A DNA stretch of 64,000 nt from Streptomyces sp. NRRL S-1022. GTDB lineage: Bacteria > Actinomycetota > Actinomycetes > Streptomycetales > Streptomycetaceae. Under the pieces are notes generated by a model that saw nothing but the letters and a program-made list of their open reading frames with translations, was not told the origin of the DNA and did no database searches. Each line of letters opens with the position of its first letter. Position 1 is the stretch's first letter. Positions 26,674-35,680 of the stretch are shown in pieces. The translations under genes were made by a program, and so were the position numbers. The stretch covers positions 206,941-270,940 of the forward strand of contig NZ_JOIU01000004.1 of NCBI RefSeq assembly GCF_000720135.1, given 5' to 3'.

Positions 26674-27534
26674 ATGGGCCAGCACCGCAAAACGAAGCAC
26701 TACCGGCGAATAGTCATCGCTGCCGCCGCCGTTGGGGCCGTGGGCGTGCCGTCCGTCGCCCTGGCCTGCACCGAGTGGCCGTACGGCCCGGAGGGCCCGG
26801 CGCAGACCGTCGCGACGACCGCACCCGCGGCGCAGTGGCAGTACGCGCCGGGGGATTACCCGAGCAATGCCGACACCACCGGCGCGCCCCTGGCCACCGT
26901 GCCGCCCGCGCCCGGGGCCACGGCGTCACCGAGCGCCCCGGCCGGCGCCCCGCCGAGTGTCCGCGTGACCGTGCACCCGCACGCGAAGAAGCACGCCGGG
27001 AAGCACACGCGGAAGAAGGTCACGGTCCACCAGTCCCGGCGGACCGCGGTACCCGGCACCCCCCAGGCCACCGCTGCCGCGTCCACGGCCCCCGCCGCGC
27101 CGGGCACCCCGAAACCGGCGGCCACGCCGAGCACCCCGGCGCCGGCGGCCACCGCGTCCGGCGTCACCGCCGAGATCCTGCGGCTGGTGAACGCCGAACG
27201 GGGCAAGGCCGGTTGCCAGGCGCTGACCCTCAACCCCGTGCTGACCAAGGCCGCGCAGGCGCACAGCGAGGACATGGCGGCCCACCAGAACATGTCGCAC
27301 ACCGGATCCGACGGCTCCGCTCCGGGCGACCGCATCACGCGCGCCGGCTACGCCTGGAGCAGTTACGGCGAGAACGTCGCCTACGGGTACGGCACGGCCG
27401 GGCAGGTCATGGCGGCCTGGATGTCCAGCCCGGGCCACCGGGCCAACATCCTGAACTGCGGCTTCAAGGAGATCGGTGTGGGTCTCGCCCAGCCCGGCAG
27501 CTACTGGACCCAGGACTTCGGCACGGCCCGCTGA
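26674..27534 (+). CDS. Secreted CAP-domain (SCP/PR1-like) protein
   Basis: A 286-residue exported protein: basic start, hydrophobic segment ending VALACTEW (signal peptide), a Pro/Ala/Thr-rich linker to about residue 160, then a CAP domain with VNAERGKAGCQALTLNP, AQAHSEDMAAH, SHTGSDG, SYGENVAYG and SPGHRANILNCGFKEIG. The His/Glu/His residues of the CAP cleft are present. GAGG lies 7 nt before ATG 26674. Similar C-terminal domain to the sigma-CAP fusion 500 bp away. Confidence 0.88.
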   Translation: MGQHRKTKHYRRIVIAAAAVGAVGVPSVALACTEWPYGPEGPAQTVATTAPAAQWQYAPGDYPSNADTTGAPLATVPPAPGATASPSAPAGAPPSVRVTVHPHAKKHAGKHTRKKVTVHQSRRTAVPGTPQATAAASTAPAAPGTPKPAATPSTPAPAATASGVTAEILRLVNAERGKAGCQALTLNPVLTKAAQAHSEDMAAHQNMSHTGSDGSAPGDRITRAGYAWSSYGENVAYGYGTAGQVMAAWMSSPGHRANILNCGFKEIGVGLAQPGSYWTQDFGTAR

Positions 27535-27535
27535 G

Positions 27536-27956
27536 CGGCGGCGGCCGGCGTCCCGTCCCGGCCGCCGGGGCCCGCCGGTCCGGGCAGGGCGCGGAACAGC
27601 GGCCGGCTGAGCGCCGGCACCGGAAGCAGCGGGGCCGGGGCGGTCCGCAGGGACGTGGCGTCGGCCACTTGCCCGCCGAGGGAGCACGCCAGTCCGCCGA
27701 CGGTCGGGCCGAGGCCGACCCCCGTGGGCAGGTGGTCCTGGCCGAGGGTGACCTGGAGGGAGAACGGCACGTACAGCCCGGCGGCGGCCAGGGCGACGCA
27801 CGGGTACAGGGCGGGGCCGGGGACGACCAGGACACCGGCGACCGCCGCGACCGCCGGCAGGTTGCGGCTGCACCACGCGCTGGTTCCGCCGGCCTGGAGG
27901 ACGCCGGTGACCACGGTGGCGCGCCGCTGCGGCCGGTCCTCGGCCGGCGCGTTCAT
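27536..27956 (-). pseudogene. MFS transporter remnant (fosmidomycin-resistance-like C terminus)
   Basis: Minus-strand reading shows only the last third of a major-facilitator protein: ATVVTGVLQ, GLYVPFSLQVTLGQDHLP, then LGGQVADATSLRTAPAPLLP and ALSRPLFRALPGP. In Fsr-like transporters this follows eight or more helices, which are missing here; an internal piece before GLYVPFS also looks shortened. It is wedged between two CAP genes and runs into the end of the first. Confidence 0.55.
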
Positions 27957-27999
27957 CGACGTGTTCCGCCGCGCCTTCGGGCCCACTCCGGGCAGCGGC

Positions 28000-29778
28000 T
28001 CACAGCCTGGTGCCGAAGTCCTGGGTCCACCACGGGCCGCCGGAGCCGTCGTGGACGCCCACGCCGAGGTTCTTGAACGAGCAGTTGAGGATGTTCGCGC
28101 GGTGGCCCGGGCTGTTCATCCAGGAGTCCATCACCGACTGCGGCGTCTGCTGGCCCCTCGCGATGTTCTCGCCGTACGTGGACCAGCGGTAGCCGGCCGC
28201 GGTGATGCGCTCGCCGGGGCCCGCGCCGTCCGGGTTGGTGTGGTCGAAGAAGTTGCGCGCGGCCATGTCGTCGGAGTGGCCCTGGGCGGCCCTGTCGAGT
28301 TGCGGGTCCTCGGTGACCGGGCCGCAACCGGCGGTCGCCCGCTCCTTGTTCACCAGCGCGACCACCTGTGCCACGGTGCCAGCGGGCGCCGGCTGGGCCT
28401 GCGGGGCCCGGGAGGCGGCCGGGGTCGTCGGGGCGGCCGGCGCGGCCTTCGGCGTGCTGCTGCTCCGCGTGGGCCGGGGGCTCTTGGCGGGGCGCGGCTT
28501 CCTGGTGTGCGAGGGGGACGGCGACGCGGACGGCGAGGGCGACGCCGAGGTCGCGACGGCGCTGGGCTGCGCGAGGTCCACGGCGGGAGCGCCGGCGGTC
28601 CGCGCGGCGGTCGCCTGCCTGGTCTGCGGCTCTCCGGAGTCGGTGCCGAAGTACCAGAGGCCGCCGCCCGCCACACAGGCCGCCACGACGGCACCGCCGA
28701 CGGCCCGGCGCCGTACCCGCCGCCGTCGCCGCGCCTCACCGCGGCCGGCCGTACGACGGCGGGATGCGCCGCGGAGCCCGACCGGTTCGCCGGTGCCACC
28801 GCCGGCGGCGCCGTGGTCCACGGCGGCCTCCTGACCGGCGACGGCGGCGCCCTGGTCCGTCGCGGGGTCACCCTGCCCCGGTCCGAAGGCGCCGGCCGGT
28901 CCGCCGGTGCCGGCGTCCGCGGTCAGACCGGCGGCTCCGGCGTGGGCCGGCACGGATGCGGCGGAGCCGGTCGCGGTCATGCCGGTCACGGCGGACCGGG
29001 TCGTCGTGAGCAGCGCCGACGACACCGCGACCAGGGCCAGCCCGGCCAGCAGCCCCTCGGCGGGCAGCAGACCGCTCCACAGGCCGCCGCAGCGCGCGCA
29101 CTCACGGGCGTGCCGGGCTATTCGCTTGCGCCACAGGGCGGAGGGCAGGCCGTCCCAGGCGGCCAGCACCCCGTGCAGTTCCGGGCAGGCGGGCCGGGTG
29201 TCGAGCGCCCGTACCACCACCCGGGCCGCCTCAAGCCGCGCCTTCATCCGCTGCACCCGCACCGCGGTGTGCTGCGGCGTCACCCCGAGGGCCGCGGCGA
29301 CCTCGGCCCGGGTCAGCTCACCGGCGCACTCCAGCCACCACAGCGACAGCACCTCGCGGTCGTCCGGCTCCAGCCAGCGGGTGGCGCGCGCGGTCTCCTG
29401 GCGCTGGCCGGACAGCTGGAGGCGGACGATGGTCAGGTCCACGAAGTCGGCGCCGGGATCGGCGACGTCGGCGGTCTCCTCCACGGCGTCCGGGGCGAGC
29501 TGCCGGTCCTGCCAGTGGGCCCGGACCCGGTTCATGGCGATGGCCACGAGCCAGGAGCGGAAGCTCTCCGGGCTGCGCAGGTCACCGAGCGAGCCGAGGG
29601 CCCGGAGCATGGTCTCCTGGACCACGTCGTCGACGTCGACGGAGCCGTTCAGGGCGCGGCCCACGATGTTGTACACCAGCGGCAGATAGGCGCTGACCAG
29701 GGCGTCCTGGGCCGCCGGGTCCCCCGCTCGGGCGGCGGTCACCAGCGCCGCCGTGTCCACCGTGTGCTGTGTCCTCAT
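28000..29778 (-). CDS. ECF sigma factor fused to zinc anti-sigma-like motif, two membrane helices and a CAP domain
   Basis: A 592-residue mosaic. Residues 10-90 are sigma region 2 (DVDDVVQETMLRAL, SFRSWLVAIAMNRVRAHW) and 130-190 region 4 (DREVLSLWWLE, LTRAEVAAALGVTPQHTAVRV). Residues 198-232 resemble a ZAS anti-sigma domain with H223-x3-C227-x2-C230. Hydrophobic stretches follow at about 240-258 and 360-377, the second preceded by a run of Arg, so the C terminus is probably outside. A Pro/Ser-rich linker leads to a CAP domain (466-592; SYGEN-like STYGENIARG, SPGHRANILNCSFKNLG). One continuous frame. It may tie a cell-surface signal to transcription; proteolytic release of the sigma part would be needed (inference). 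Confidence 0.85.
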   Translation of the reverse strand: MRTQHTVDTAALVTAARAGDPAAQDALVSAYLPLVYNIVGRALNGSVDVDDVVQETMLRALGSLGDLRSPESFRSWLVAIAMNRVRAHWQDRQLAPDAVEETADVADPGADFVDLTIVRLQLSGQRQETARATRWLEPDDREVLSLWWLECAGELTRAEVAAALGVTPQHTAVRVQRMKARLEAARVVVRALDTRPACPELHGVLAAWDGLPSALWRKRIARHARECARCGGLWSGLLPAEGLLAGLALVAVSSALLTTTRSAVTGMTATGSAASVPAHAGAAGLTADAGTGGPAGAFGPGQGDPATDQGAAVAGQEAAVDHGAAGGGTGEPVGLRGASRRRTAGRGEARRRRRVRRRAVGGAVVAACVAGGGLWYFGTDSGEPQTRQATAARTAGAPAVDLAQPSAVATSASPSPSASPSPSHTRKPRPAKSPRPTRSSSTPKAAPAAPTTPAASRAPQAQPAPAGTVAQVVALVNKERATAGCGPVTEDPQLDRAAQGHSDDMAARNFFDHTNPDGAGPGERITAAGYRWSTYGENIARGQQTPQSVMDSWMNSPGHRANILNCSFKNLGVGVHDGSGGPWWTQDFGTRL

Positions 29779-29917
29779 CAGAACTTCCCTGTCCTCGACG
29801 CCGAACGATGCTGTCCGTTACCTGGGAGACCGCCGGGTGCGGTGCCGATAACAGTTCCTCGGAAAATCGTTCGACGGGAGACTCACAGCAACGGGGCGGG
29901 GGCCGCAAGGAAGAAGG

Positions 29918-30337
29918 TCACACCCCGGCGGATCCCGGCCGGTCCTGCTGACCGTCGCTCAGCTCGTTGGCGCGGTCCACCTCGGCCATGTGCTCCTCGG
30001 CCCAGTCCCGGACGGCGGCCAGGACGGCGTCGAGCGACAGGCCGAGCGGCGTCAGCCGGTAGTGGACACCGGGCGGTACGGACGGCTCCACCCGGCGGGC
30101 CACCAGTCCGTCCCGGACGAGGCTGCGCAGGGTCACGGACAGCATCTTCTGGGAGACGCCGGGCATCCGGCGCAGCAGCTCGGCGAAGCGCACCTCGTCC
30201 GGGGCCGCCTGCGCGAGCACCTTCACCGCCATCGACGTCCACTTCGTGCCGATCCGGTCGAGCAGCCGGCGCGTCGGACACGCGGGGTCGAACAGGTCGC
30301 CGCGCACGGCGGGGGCGTCCTTGGCCTGGGAGGTCAC
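29918..30337 (-). CDS. HxlR-family regulator
   Basis: A 139-residue winged-helix regulator with CPTRRLLDRIGTKWTSMAV, FAELLRRMPGVSQKMLSVTLR and the wing VPPGVHYRLTPLG. The Cys before the first helix is common in the family and sometimes redox-active. It is divergent from an alpha/beta hydrolase gene with a 97-bp gap containing two GTTAC elements (near 30390 and 30415), so it probably represses that gene. Confidence 0.88.
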   Translation of the reverse strand: MTSQAKDAPAVRGDLFDPACPTRRLLDRIGTKWTSMAVKVLAQAAPDEVRFAELLRRMPGVSQKMLSVTLRSLVRDGLVARRVEPSVPPGVHYRLTPLGLSLDAVLAAVRDWAEEHMAEVDRANELSDGQQDRPGSAGV

Positions 30338-30434
30338 CTGAGGCTCACCAACTCACGGGAAAGTGCGGTCTGGTGACGCCGAGACTAGTTACCTAACGTT
30401 CCCTTGTCACCATCGGTTACTCATGGGAGCGTTC

Positions 30435-31295
30435 ATGACCGTCCTCTCCGTCCCGGGCGTGCGGCTGCGCCGGGTCACCGTCAACGGCGTCGGGCTCAAC
30501 GTCGCCACGGCCGGCCGGGGGCCGGCCGTCCTGCTGCTGCACGGCTTCCCGCACACCTGGCGGCTGTGGACCGACGTCATCGGCCCGCTGGCCCGCCGCC
30601 ACCGGGTGATCGCACCGGACCTGCGGGGCTTCGGCGCCAGCGACCGGCCGGCCGGCGGGTACGACGCCGGGACGCTCGCCGCCGACGCCGAGGCCCTGCT
30701 GGAGGCGCTCGACGCCGGCCCGGCCGCCGTGGCCGGCATCGACCTCGGTGCCCCGCCCGCGTTCCTGCTGGCCATGCGGCGGCCCGGCCGGGTACGGCGG
30801 CTGGTGCTGATGGAGTCGCTGCTGGGCGACCTCCCGGGCGCCGGGGAGTTCCTGGCGGGCGGGCCGCCGTGGTGGTTCGGCTTCCATGCCGAACCCGGCC
30901 TCGCGGAGACCGTGCTCGTGGGACGTGAGGGGGCGTACGTCGACTGGTTCCTGGAGCGCGGCACCCTCGGCCGGGGCGTACGGCCGGACGTCCGGGCGGA
31001 GTTCGTCCGCGCCTACGCCGGGGGCGGGGCGCTGCGCGCCGCGTTCGGGCCGTACCGGGCCCTTGCGGTCACCGCCCGGCAGATCCGTGAGGCGGTGGCC
31101 GGCGCCCGCCTCACCGTGCCCGCGCTCACGATCGGCGCCCACCCGGCCGGCCGCGCGCTGGAACGCCAACTGCGACCCTACGCGGACCGGTTGACCGGCC
31201 GGGTGATCCCGGACTGCGGCCACATCGTCCCGCTCGACCGCCCGGAGGCGCTGCTGGAGCTGCTGGAGCCGTTCCTCGCCGGGGACCGGGACTGA
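30435..31295 (+). CDS. Alpha/beta hydrolase with Asp nucleophile (epoxide hydrolase-like)
   Basis: A 286-residue alpha/beta-hydrolase. HGFPHTW is the oxyanion motif, and the nucleophile elbow reads AGIDLGAPPA: Asp, not Ser, as in epoxide hydrolases and haloalkane dehalogenases. The catalytic His is in DCGHIVPLDRPE. ATG at 30435 has GGGAG upstream. Controlled presumably by the divergent HxlR gene; substrate unknown. Ends 25 bp before the convergent DUF4232 gene. Confidence 0.85.
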   Translation: MTVLSVPGVRLRRVTVNGVGLNVATAGRGPAVLLLHGFPHTWRLWTDVIGPLARRHRVIAPDLRGFGASDRPAGGYDAGTLAADAEALLEALDAGPAAVAGIDLGAPPAFLLAMRRPGRVRRLVLMESLLGDLPGAGEFLAGGPPWWFGFHAEPGLAETVLVGREGAYVDWFLERGTLGRGVRPDVRAEFVRAYAGGGALRAAFGPYRALAVTARQIREAVAGARLTVPALTIGAHPAGRALERQLRPYADRLTGRVIPDCGHIVPLDRPEALLELLEPFLAGDRD

Positions 31296-31320
31296 CCCCG
31301 GTCCCCGGCGCGCACAAGGG

Positions 31321-31992
31321 TCAGGCGGGCTTCACCGCCGACACCGCCGTCGCGGTGACCTTGTTGTCGCACTCGGCGAAAAGGCCGTCGTCCAGGGCGA
31401 CCTGGTGCTTGCCCGCCCCCGGCAGGCCGACCACCAGCGTCGGGAACACGGACGGGGTCGCGCCGGAGACGCAGTACCCGTCCGCCTCGCCCTGCACCTG
31501 TACGAAGGTCAGCTTCAGCCACGCCTTGCCGTGCGGCGCGAGGCGCACGGTGGCCGCGGTGCCCTTGGGGGTCACCTTCAGCGGCACGGACCGCTGGGGC
31601 GAGCCGTTGCCCGCCCCGGCCACCGTCGGGTGGCCGCGCAGCACGCACGCCGCCGAGGAGACGTTGGTGAACTGGACGACCGCGGCCCCGGTGCCCGTGC
31701 CCCGGGGCCGGACGGCGGCCTGGTAGGCCGACGCCTCCAGCGCCTTCGCCGTGCAGGCCGGCGTGGAGCGGGAGGTGTCGTGGGCGGGCGCGGACCGGGC
31801 GGCCTCGGTGGACCCGGTGGCGTGGGCGGCCCGCGGAGTCGCCGCGGCCGCCACGGTCGCAGCGGGGGCCTTCGGGGTCGGGGCCGTGCGCGCCGCGGTG
31901 GCGCTCGCCGTCTGACAGACCGTCAGCGACAGGGTGGCGGCGACGGCGGCCAGGGCCGCGGCGGTGACGCGGCTGGTGTGTCGGTGGTGCAT
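31321..31992 (-). CDS. Secreted DUF4232 protein
   Basis: A 223-residue protein with a signal peptide (TAAALAAVAATLSLTVCQ), an Ala/Thr/Pro-rich linker to about residue 75, then a DUF4232 beta-sandwich: VQFTNVSSAACVLRGHPTVA, LAPHGKAWLKLTF and VFPTLVVGLPGAG. The Cys after the signal core could be lipidated but the context is weak. Common Streptomyces exoproteins of unknown role. Confidence 0.82.
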   Translation of the reverse strand: MHHRHTSRVTAAALAAVAATLSLTVCQTASATAARTAPTPKAPAATVAAAATPRAAHATGSTEAARSAPAHDTSRSTPACTAKALEASAYQAAVRPRGTGTGAAVVQFTNVSSAACVLRGHPTVAGAGNGSPQRSVPLKVTPKGTAATVRLAPHGKAWLKLTFVQVQGEADGYCVSGATPSVFPTLVVGLPGAGKHQVALDDGLFAECDNKVTATAVSAVKPA

Positions 31993-32265
31993 GAGGTCCC
32001 CCGGTTGTCGGTGGTGCGTGGTCAGGGCGACCGGCAGGGCGCCGGTGCCCAACGGGACAGAGCGGGCGCCGGGACCCCGGGTTCCCCGGTGCGGCCGCTG
32101 TGACACACCGGTGACAAAACCAGACCGGACGCGCACGGAAGGCCGCGCGGTGGCCGCCGGGCGGCGTGGCGCGCGCCGGGCCGGCGGGGTCCGCGGCGAG
32201 GATGGCGTCGTCCACGACGAGGACGACGCTCGGTACGGAGCCGACCGGGAGGCGGGTGTGCGGGT

Positions 32266-33339
32266 ATGACGGTGAAGCGTGTCGGCCTGGTCGTGCACGG
32301 CGGGCGCCCCGAGGCGGTGGCCGCCGCCCGGACCGTGCGCGCGTGGTGCGCCGAGCACGCGGTGGGATGCCGGGACATCGACGTGTGGCAGGAGGGCGCC
32401 CGGCACAGCGCCCGCGAGGAGGTCGACAGCGCGGGCGACCCGGACCTCATCGTCACCCTGGGCGGCGACGGCACGTTCCTGCGCGGGGCCCGGCTGGCGG
32501 CCGAGAACGACGCCCTGGTCCTCGGCGTGGACCTCGGCCGGGTCGGCTTCCTCACGGAGGTGCCCGCCCCGCAGGTGCGGGCCGCGCTGGACGCCGTACG
32601 GGAGGAACGGATCGGCATCGAGCGGCGGATGCTGCTCACCCTGCGGGCGTCGTGCCGGCTGGAGGTGCCCGCCCACATGGAGGCGCTGCTGCGGTACGGC
32701 CGCGGGCCGATGCTGCCCCCGCCGCGGGTGCGCACGGATTGCGAGGCGGGCGGCGACTGGGGGGTCGCCCTGAACGTCACCGCGCTGAACGACGTGGTCG
32801 TGGAGAAGCTGGCCCGGGACCGGCAGGTGTCGGTCGGGGTCTACCTGGCGGGCCGGCTCCTGGCCTACTACTCGGCCGACGCGCTGCTGGTGGCCACGCC
32901 CACGGGGTCGACGGCGTACAGCTTCGCCGCGGGCGGTCCGGTGGTCTCGCCCCGTGCGGAGGCCCTGGTGTTCACCCCGGTCGCCCCGCACATGGTGTTC
33001 AACCGCGCGGTGGTGGCCGCACCGGACGAGCCCATCGCGCTGCGGGTGCTGGAACGGTCCGGGCAGGCCGTGGTCAGCATCGACGGGCAGCTGCGCGGGG
33101 TGCTGAGTCCCGGCGACTGGATCGGCGTGTACGCCGCGCCGCGCCGGCTCAAGGCGGTACGGCTCGGCCCGACGGACTTCTACGGCCGGCTGCGCGAGCG
33201 CATGCACCTCACCGACGCTCCGGCCGCGCTCGCCGACGGGGAGGCCCCGCCGCTGTGGCCGGTGACCACACCGCCGCCGGGCGACCTGGCCCACCTGGCC
33301 CTGCCCCCGGCGCCCGGAGACACTCCCCCGCTGCGGTGA
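32266..33339 (+). CDS. nadK: NAD kinase (ATP-NAD kinase)
   Basis: A 357-residue enzyme phosphorylating NAD to NADP. LIVTLGGDGTFLRGAR is the GGDG active site, LGVDLGRVGFLTEV the next block, ALNDVVVEK the NE/D motif, and LLVATPTGSTAYSFAAGGP the conserved glycine-rich region. An extra 40 residues extend the C terminus. Streptomyces usually carry more than one NAD kinase; this one is not beside recN or tly genes as the housekeeping copy often is. Confidence 0.93.
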   Translation: MTVKRVGLVVHGGRPEAVAAARTVRAWCAEHAVGCRDIDVWQEGARHSAREEVDSAGDPDLIVTLGGDGTFLRGARLAAENDALVLGVDLGRVGFLTEVPAPQVRAALDAVREERIGIERRMLLTLRASCRLEVPAHMEALLRYGRGPMLPPPRVRTDCEAGGDWGVALNVTALNDVVVEKLARDRQVSVGVYLAGRLLAYYSADALLVATPTGSTAYSFAAGGPVVSPRAEALVFTPVAPHMVFNRAVVAAPDEPIALRVLERSGQAVVSIDGQLRGVLSPGDWIGVYAAPRRLKAVRLGPTDFYGRLRERMHLTDAPAALADGEAPPLWPVTTPPPGDLAHLALPPAPGDTPPLR

Positions 33340-33455
33340 CGCACCCGGACGGCCGTTCGGGGCACGGGGCGCCGCGCCACGGTGCGTGTGCCGTGTGGTC
33401 GTATATTCCGTAGCCTAGGCGTGGGCAAGCCCCACCGGATATAAGGAGATATTTG

Positions 33456-33956
33456 ATGTCGACCGTCGAGCTGAACACCAACTTCGGCCGGATCGTGCTG
33501 GAACTCAACGACGCCGAGGCGCCGAAGACCGTCGAGAACTTCCTGTCGTACGTGCGCAGCGGCCACTACGACGGCACGATTTTCCACCGGGTAATCAGCG
33601 GCTTCATGATCCAGGGTGGCGGTTTCACCCCGGACATGGCCCAGAAGCCCACCCAGGCGCCCATCCAGAACGAGGCCGACAACGGGCTGAAGAACAACAA
33701 CTACACCGTGGCGATGGCGCGGACGAACGACCCGCACTCCGCGACGGCGCAGTTCTTCATCAACGTTTCGGACAACGCCTTCCTCAATTACTCGGCCAAG
33801 TCCCCGACCGGCTGGGGCTACGCCGTGTTCGGCAGGGTCACCGAGGGCCAGGACGTCGTCGACTCCATCAAGGGGGTCAAGACGGGCAGCCGGGGCGGCC
33901 ACCAGGACGTCCCGACGGAGCCCGTGGTCATCGAGTCCGCCAAGGTGCTCGGCTGA
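33456..33956 (+). CDS. ppiB: Peptidyl-prolyl isomerase, cyclophilin type
   Basis: A 166-residue cytoplasmic cyclophilin. [20 protein letters not shown] and [17 protein letters not shown] hold the catalytic Arg and Gln/Met pocket; [14 protein letters not shown] and [10 protein letters not shown] complete it. AAGGAG lies 9 nt before ATG 33456. The codon TTG before ATG is not needed. Monocistronic, with a short GTGGG/CCCAC hairpin in the leader. Confidence 0.95.
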   Translation: MSTVELNTNFGRIVLELNDAEAPKTVENFLSYVRSGHYDGTIFHRVISGFMIQGGGFTPDMAQKPTQAPIQNEADNGLKNNNYTVAMARTNDPHSATAQFFINVSDNAFLNYSAKSPTGWGYAVFGRVTEGQDVVDSIKGVKTGSRGGHQDVPTEPVVIESAKVLG

Positions 33957-34044
33957 CGCACACCGCCGGGGCGGCACCGGTGCACCGGTGCCGCCCGTGC
34001 CGCGGGTCCGGCGGAGGCCGGCCGGCGGTCGGGTGGGCAGGGGA

Positions 34045-34824
34045 TCAGGCCGCCGCTCCGGCGCCGGGTCCGAACCGCCGCAGCGTGGCCTCGATCCGGG
34101 ACAGGACGGCCTGCTGCTGCGCCACCAGGTAGAAGTGGCCACCCGGGTACACGTGGAGTTCGAAGGGGCCGTCGGTCTCCTGGGACCAGGTGCGGGCCTC
34201 CTCGGGAGTCACCCGCGGGTCCTCGTCGCCCGTCAGCGCGACGAAGGGGAAGCCCAGGCGCGGCCCGGGGGTGCGCCGGTACGTCTCCACCGCGCGGTAG
34301 TCGGCGCGCAGCGCCGGCAGGATCATCTGCAGCAGCTCCTCGTCCTGCAGCACGGCCGCGTGCGTGCCGTCGAGCTTGACGACCTCCTCGATCAGCCGCG
34401 CGTCGTCGCCCAGGTGGACGCTCTCGTCCCGCTCGACGGACGGGCCCCGGCGGCCGGAGACGAAGAACACCGCGGGCGGGCGGCCGGCGTCCGCCAGCAG
34501 CCGGGCCAGCTCGAAGCCGACCATGGCGCCCATGCTGTGCCCGAACAGGGCGACGGGCGTGTCGTCCCGCTCGTCGAGGGCGCGGAACACGCCCCGCGCG
34601 AGTTCCCGGACGGAGTCCACCGGGGGTTCCGACAGGCGGTCCTGGCGGCCGGGGTACTGCACCGCGAGCACGTCCACCGCGGGCGACAGCGCCTTGGAGA
34701 AGGGGTGGTAGAAGCCCGCGGAGCCGCCGGCGTGCGGCAGGCAGAGCAGCCGCGGCGCACCCGGCGCCGGCTGATGGAAGCTGCGCAGCCACAGGCGGTG
34801 CTCTGCGCTGGACCGGTCGGCCAT
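34045..34824 (-). CDS. Type II thioesterase (stand-alone)
   Basis: A 259-residue alpha/beta-hydrolase of the editing thioesterase family: PHAGGSAGFYHP at the N terminus, the Ser nucleophile in GHSMGAMVGFEL, and the His in PGGHFYLV. These enzymes free stalled carrier proteins on polyketide or peptide synthetases. No synthase gene is in the window, so it serves elsewhere or is left over. ATG at 34824 gives the normal N terminus. Divergent from the YheO-type regulator. Confidence 0.88.
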   Translation of the reverse strand: MADRSSAEHRLWLRSFHQPAPGAPRLLCLPHAGGSAGFYHPFSKALSPAVDVLAVQYPGRQDRLSEPPVDSVRELARGVFRALDERDDTPVALFGHSMGAMVGFELARLLADAGRPPAVFFVSGRRGPSVERDESVHLGDDARLIEEVVKLDGTHAAVLQDEELLQMILPALRADYRAVETYRRTPGPRLGFPFVALTGDEDPRVTPEEARTWSQETDGPFELHVYPGGHFYLVAQQQAVLSRIEATLRRFGPGAGAAA

Positions 34825-35018
34825 GTGTCCCCCTCGGTGGAACGTCCTGGACGCGTGCTGTGCGGAACAGTCTTGGTCACGAAGGTAGTTGACGGCGCGG
34901 GCCGGTTCCGCGCCGGTGTGCGTTCCGCCTGCCCTCTTGACCGTCGGTTGACGCTCTCCCACCCCACTACTTAGACTGCGAATCCAAAGATGGACTACAT
35001 GTCTACGGAAGGGGTGGC

Positions 35019-35666
35019 GTGGGCGACGCCGGCGGGGACGGGGACGGCGCGGACGAGCACCTCGTCCGGGAGGCCGAGAAGATCGCCGTGGCGCTGGGCC
35101 GCATGTTTCCCGGCCTGTGCGAGGTGGTGCTGCACGACCTGCGGGACCCGGACCACGCCATCCGCGCGATCGAGAACAACCTGTCGGGCCGTCAGGTGGG
35201 CGACTCCGCCACCGAGTTGGGTCTGGCCCGCATCGCCGACCCGCAGTACCCCAGCGTCATCCAGAACTATCCCAACCGGTTCCCCGACGGCCGCCCGGCG
35301 AAGTCCACGTCCATCGGCATCAAGAACGCCGCCGGGGAGTACGTCGCGGCCCTGTGCCTGAACCTCGACGTGTCCGTCCTGTCCCCGGTGACCCTCGCCC
35401 TGTCCAACCTCGTCGCCACGGACGCCGAGCACCGCGACCAGCCGCTGGAGACCCTGCGGGACCGCAACGCGCGCGAGCTGCGCCAGGCGGTCGAGGCCCG
35501 CGCCGCCGAGCGCGCCGCCACCCCCCGCTCGCTCAGCCGGGAGGACAAGAAGGCGCTCGTACGGCAGTTGCAGCGCGACGGCTACTTCGACTCGCGCGAC
35601 GCCGCGCAGACCATCGCGGACCTGCTCGGCGTGTCCCGGGCCACGGTCTACAACTACACGAAGTGA
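35019..35666 (+). CDS. YheO/DauR-type PAS-HTH regulator
   Basis: A 215-residue regulator. Residues 20-125 form the YheO-like PAS domain (CEVVLHDLRDPDHAI, KSTSIGIKNAAGEYVAALCLN) and the C terminus holds the HTH (YFDSRDAAQTIADLLGVSRATVYNY). DauR, a relative, controls D-amino-acid catabolism. The GTG start at 35019 follows GGAAGGGG. It is the first gene of a three-gene unit with two PLP enzymes; 14 bp separate it from the next. Confidence 0.85.
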   Translation: MGDAGGDGDGADEHLVREAEKIAVALGRMFPGLCEVVLHDLRDPDHAIRAIENNLSGRQVGDSATELGLARIADPQYPSVIQNYPNRFPDGRPAKSTSIGIKNAAGEYVAALCLNLDVSVLSPVTLALSNLVATDAEHRDQPLETLRDRNARELRQAVEARAAERAATPRSLSREDKKALVRQLQRDGYFDSRDAAQTIADLLGVSRATVYNYTK

Positions 35667-35680
35667 AGGGGCACTCGTCC

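Noticed and set aside
31993..32265. Coding gene between DUF4232 and NAD kinase
   Set aside because: The open plus frame is Gly/Arg-rich antisense of the DUF4232 gene; only an acidic tail overlaps the kinase start, with no start site.
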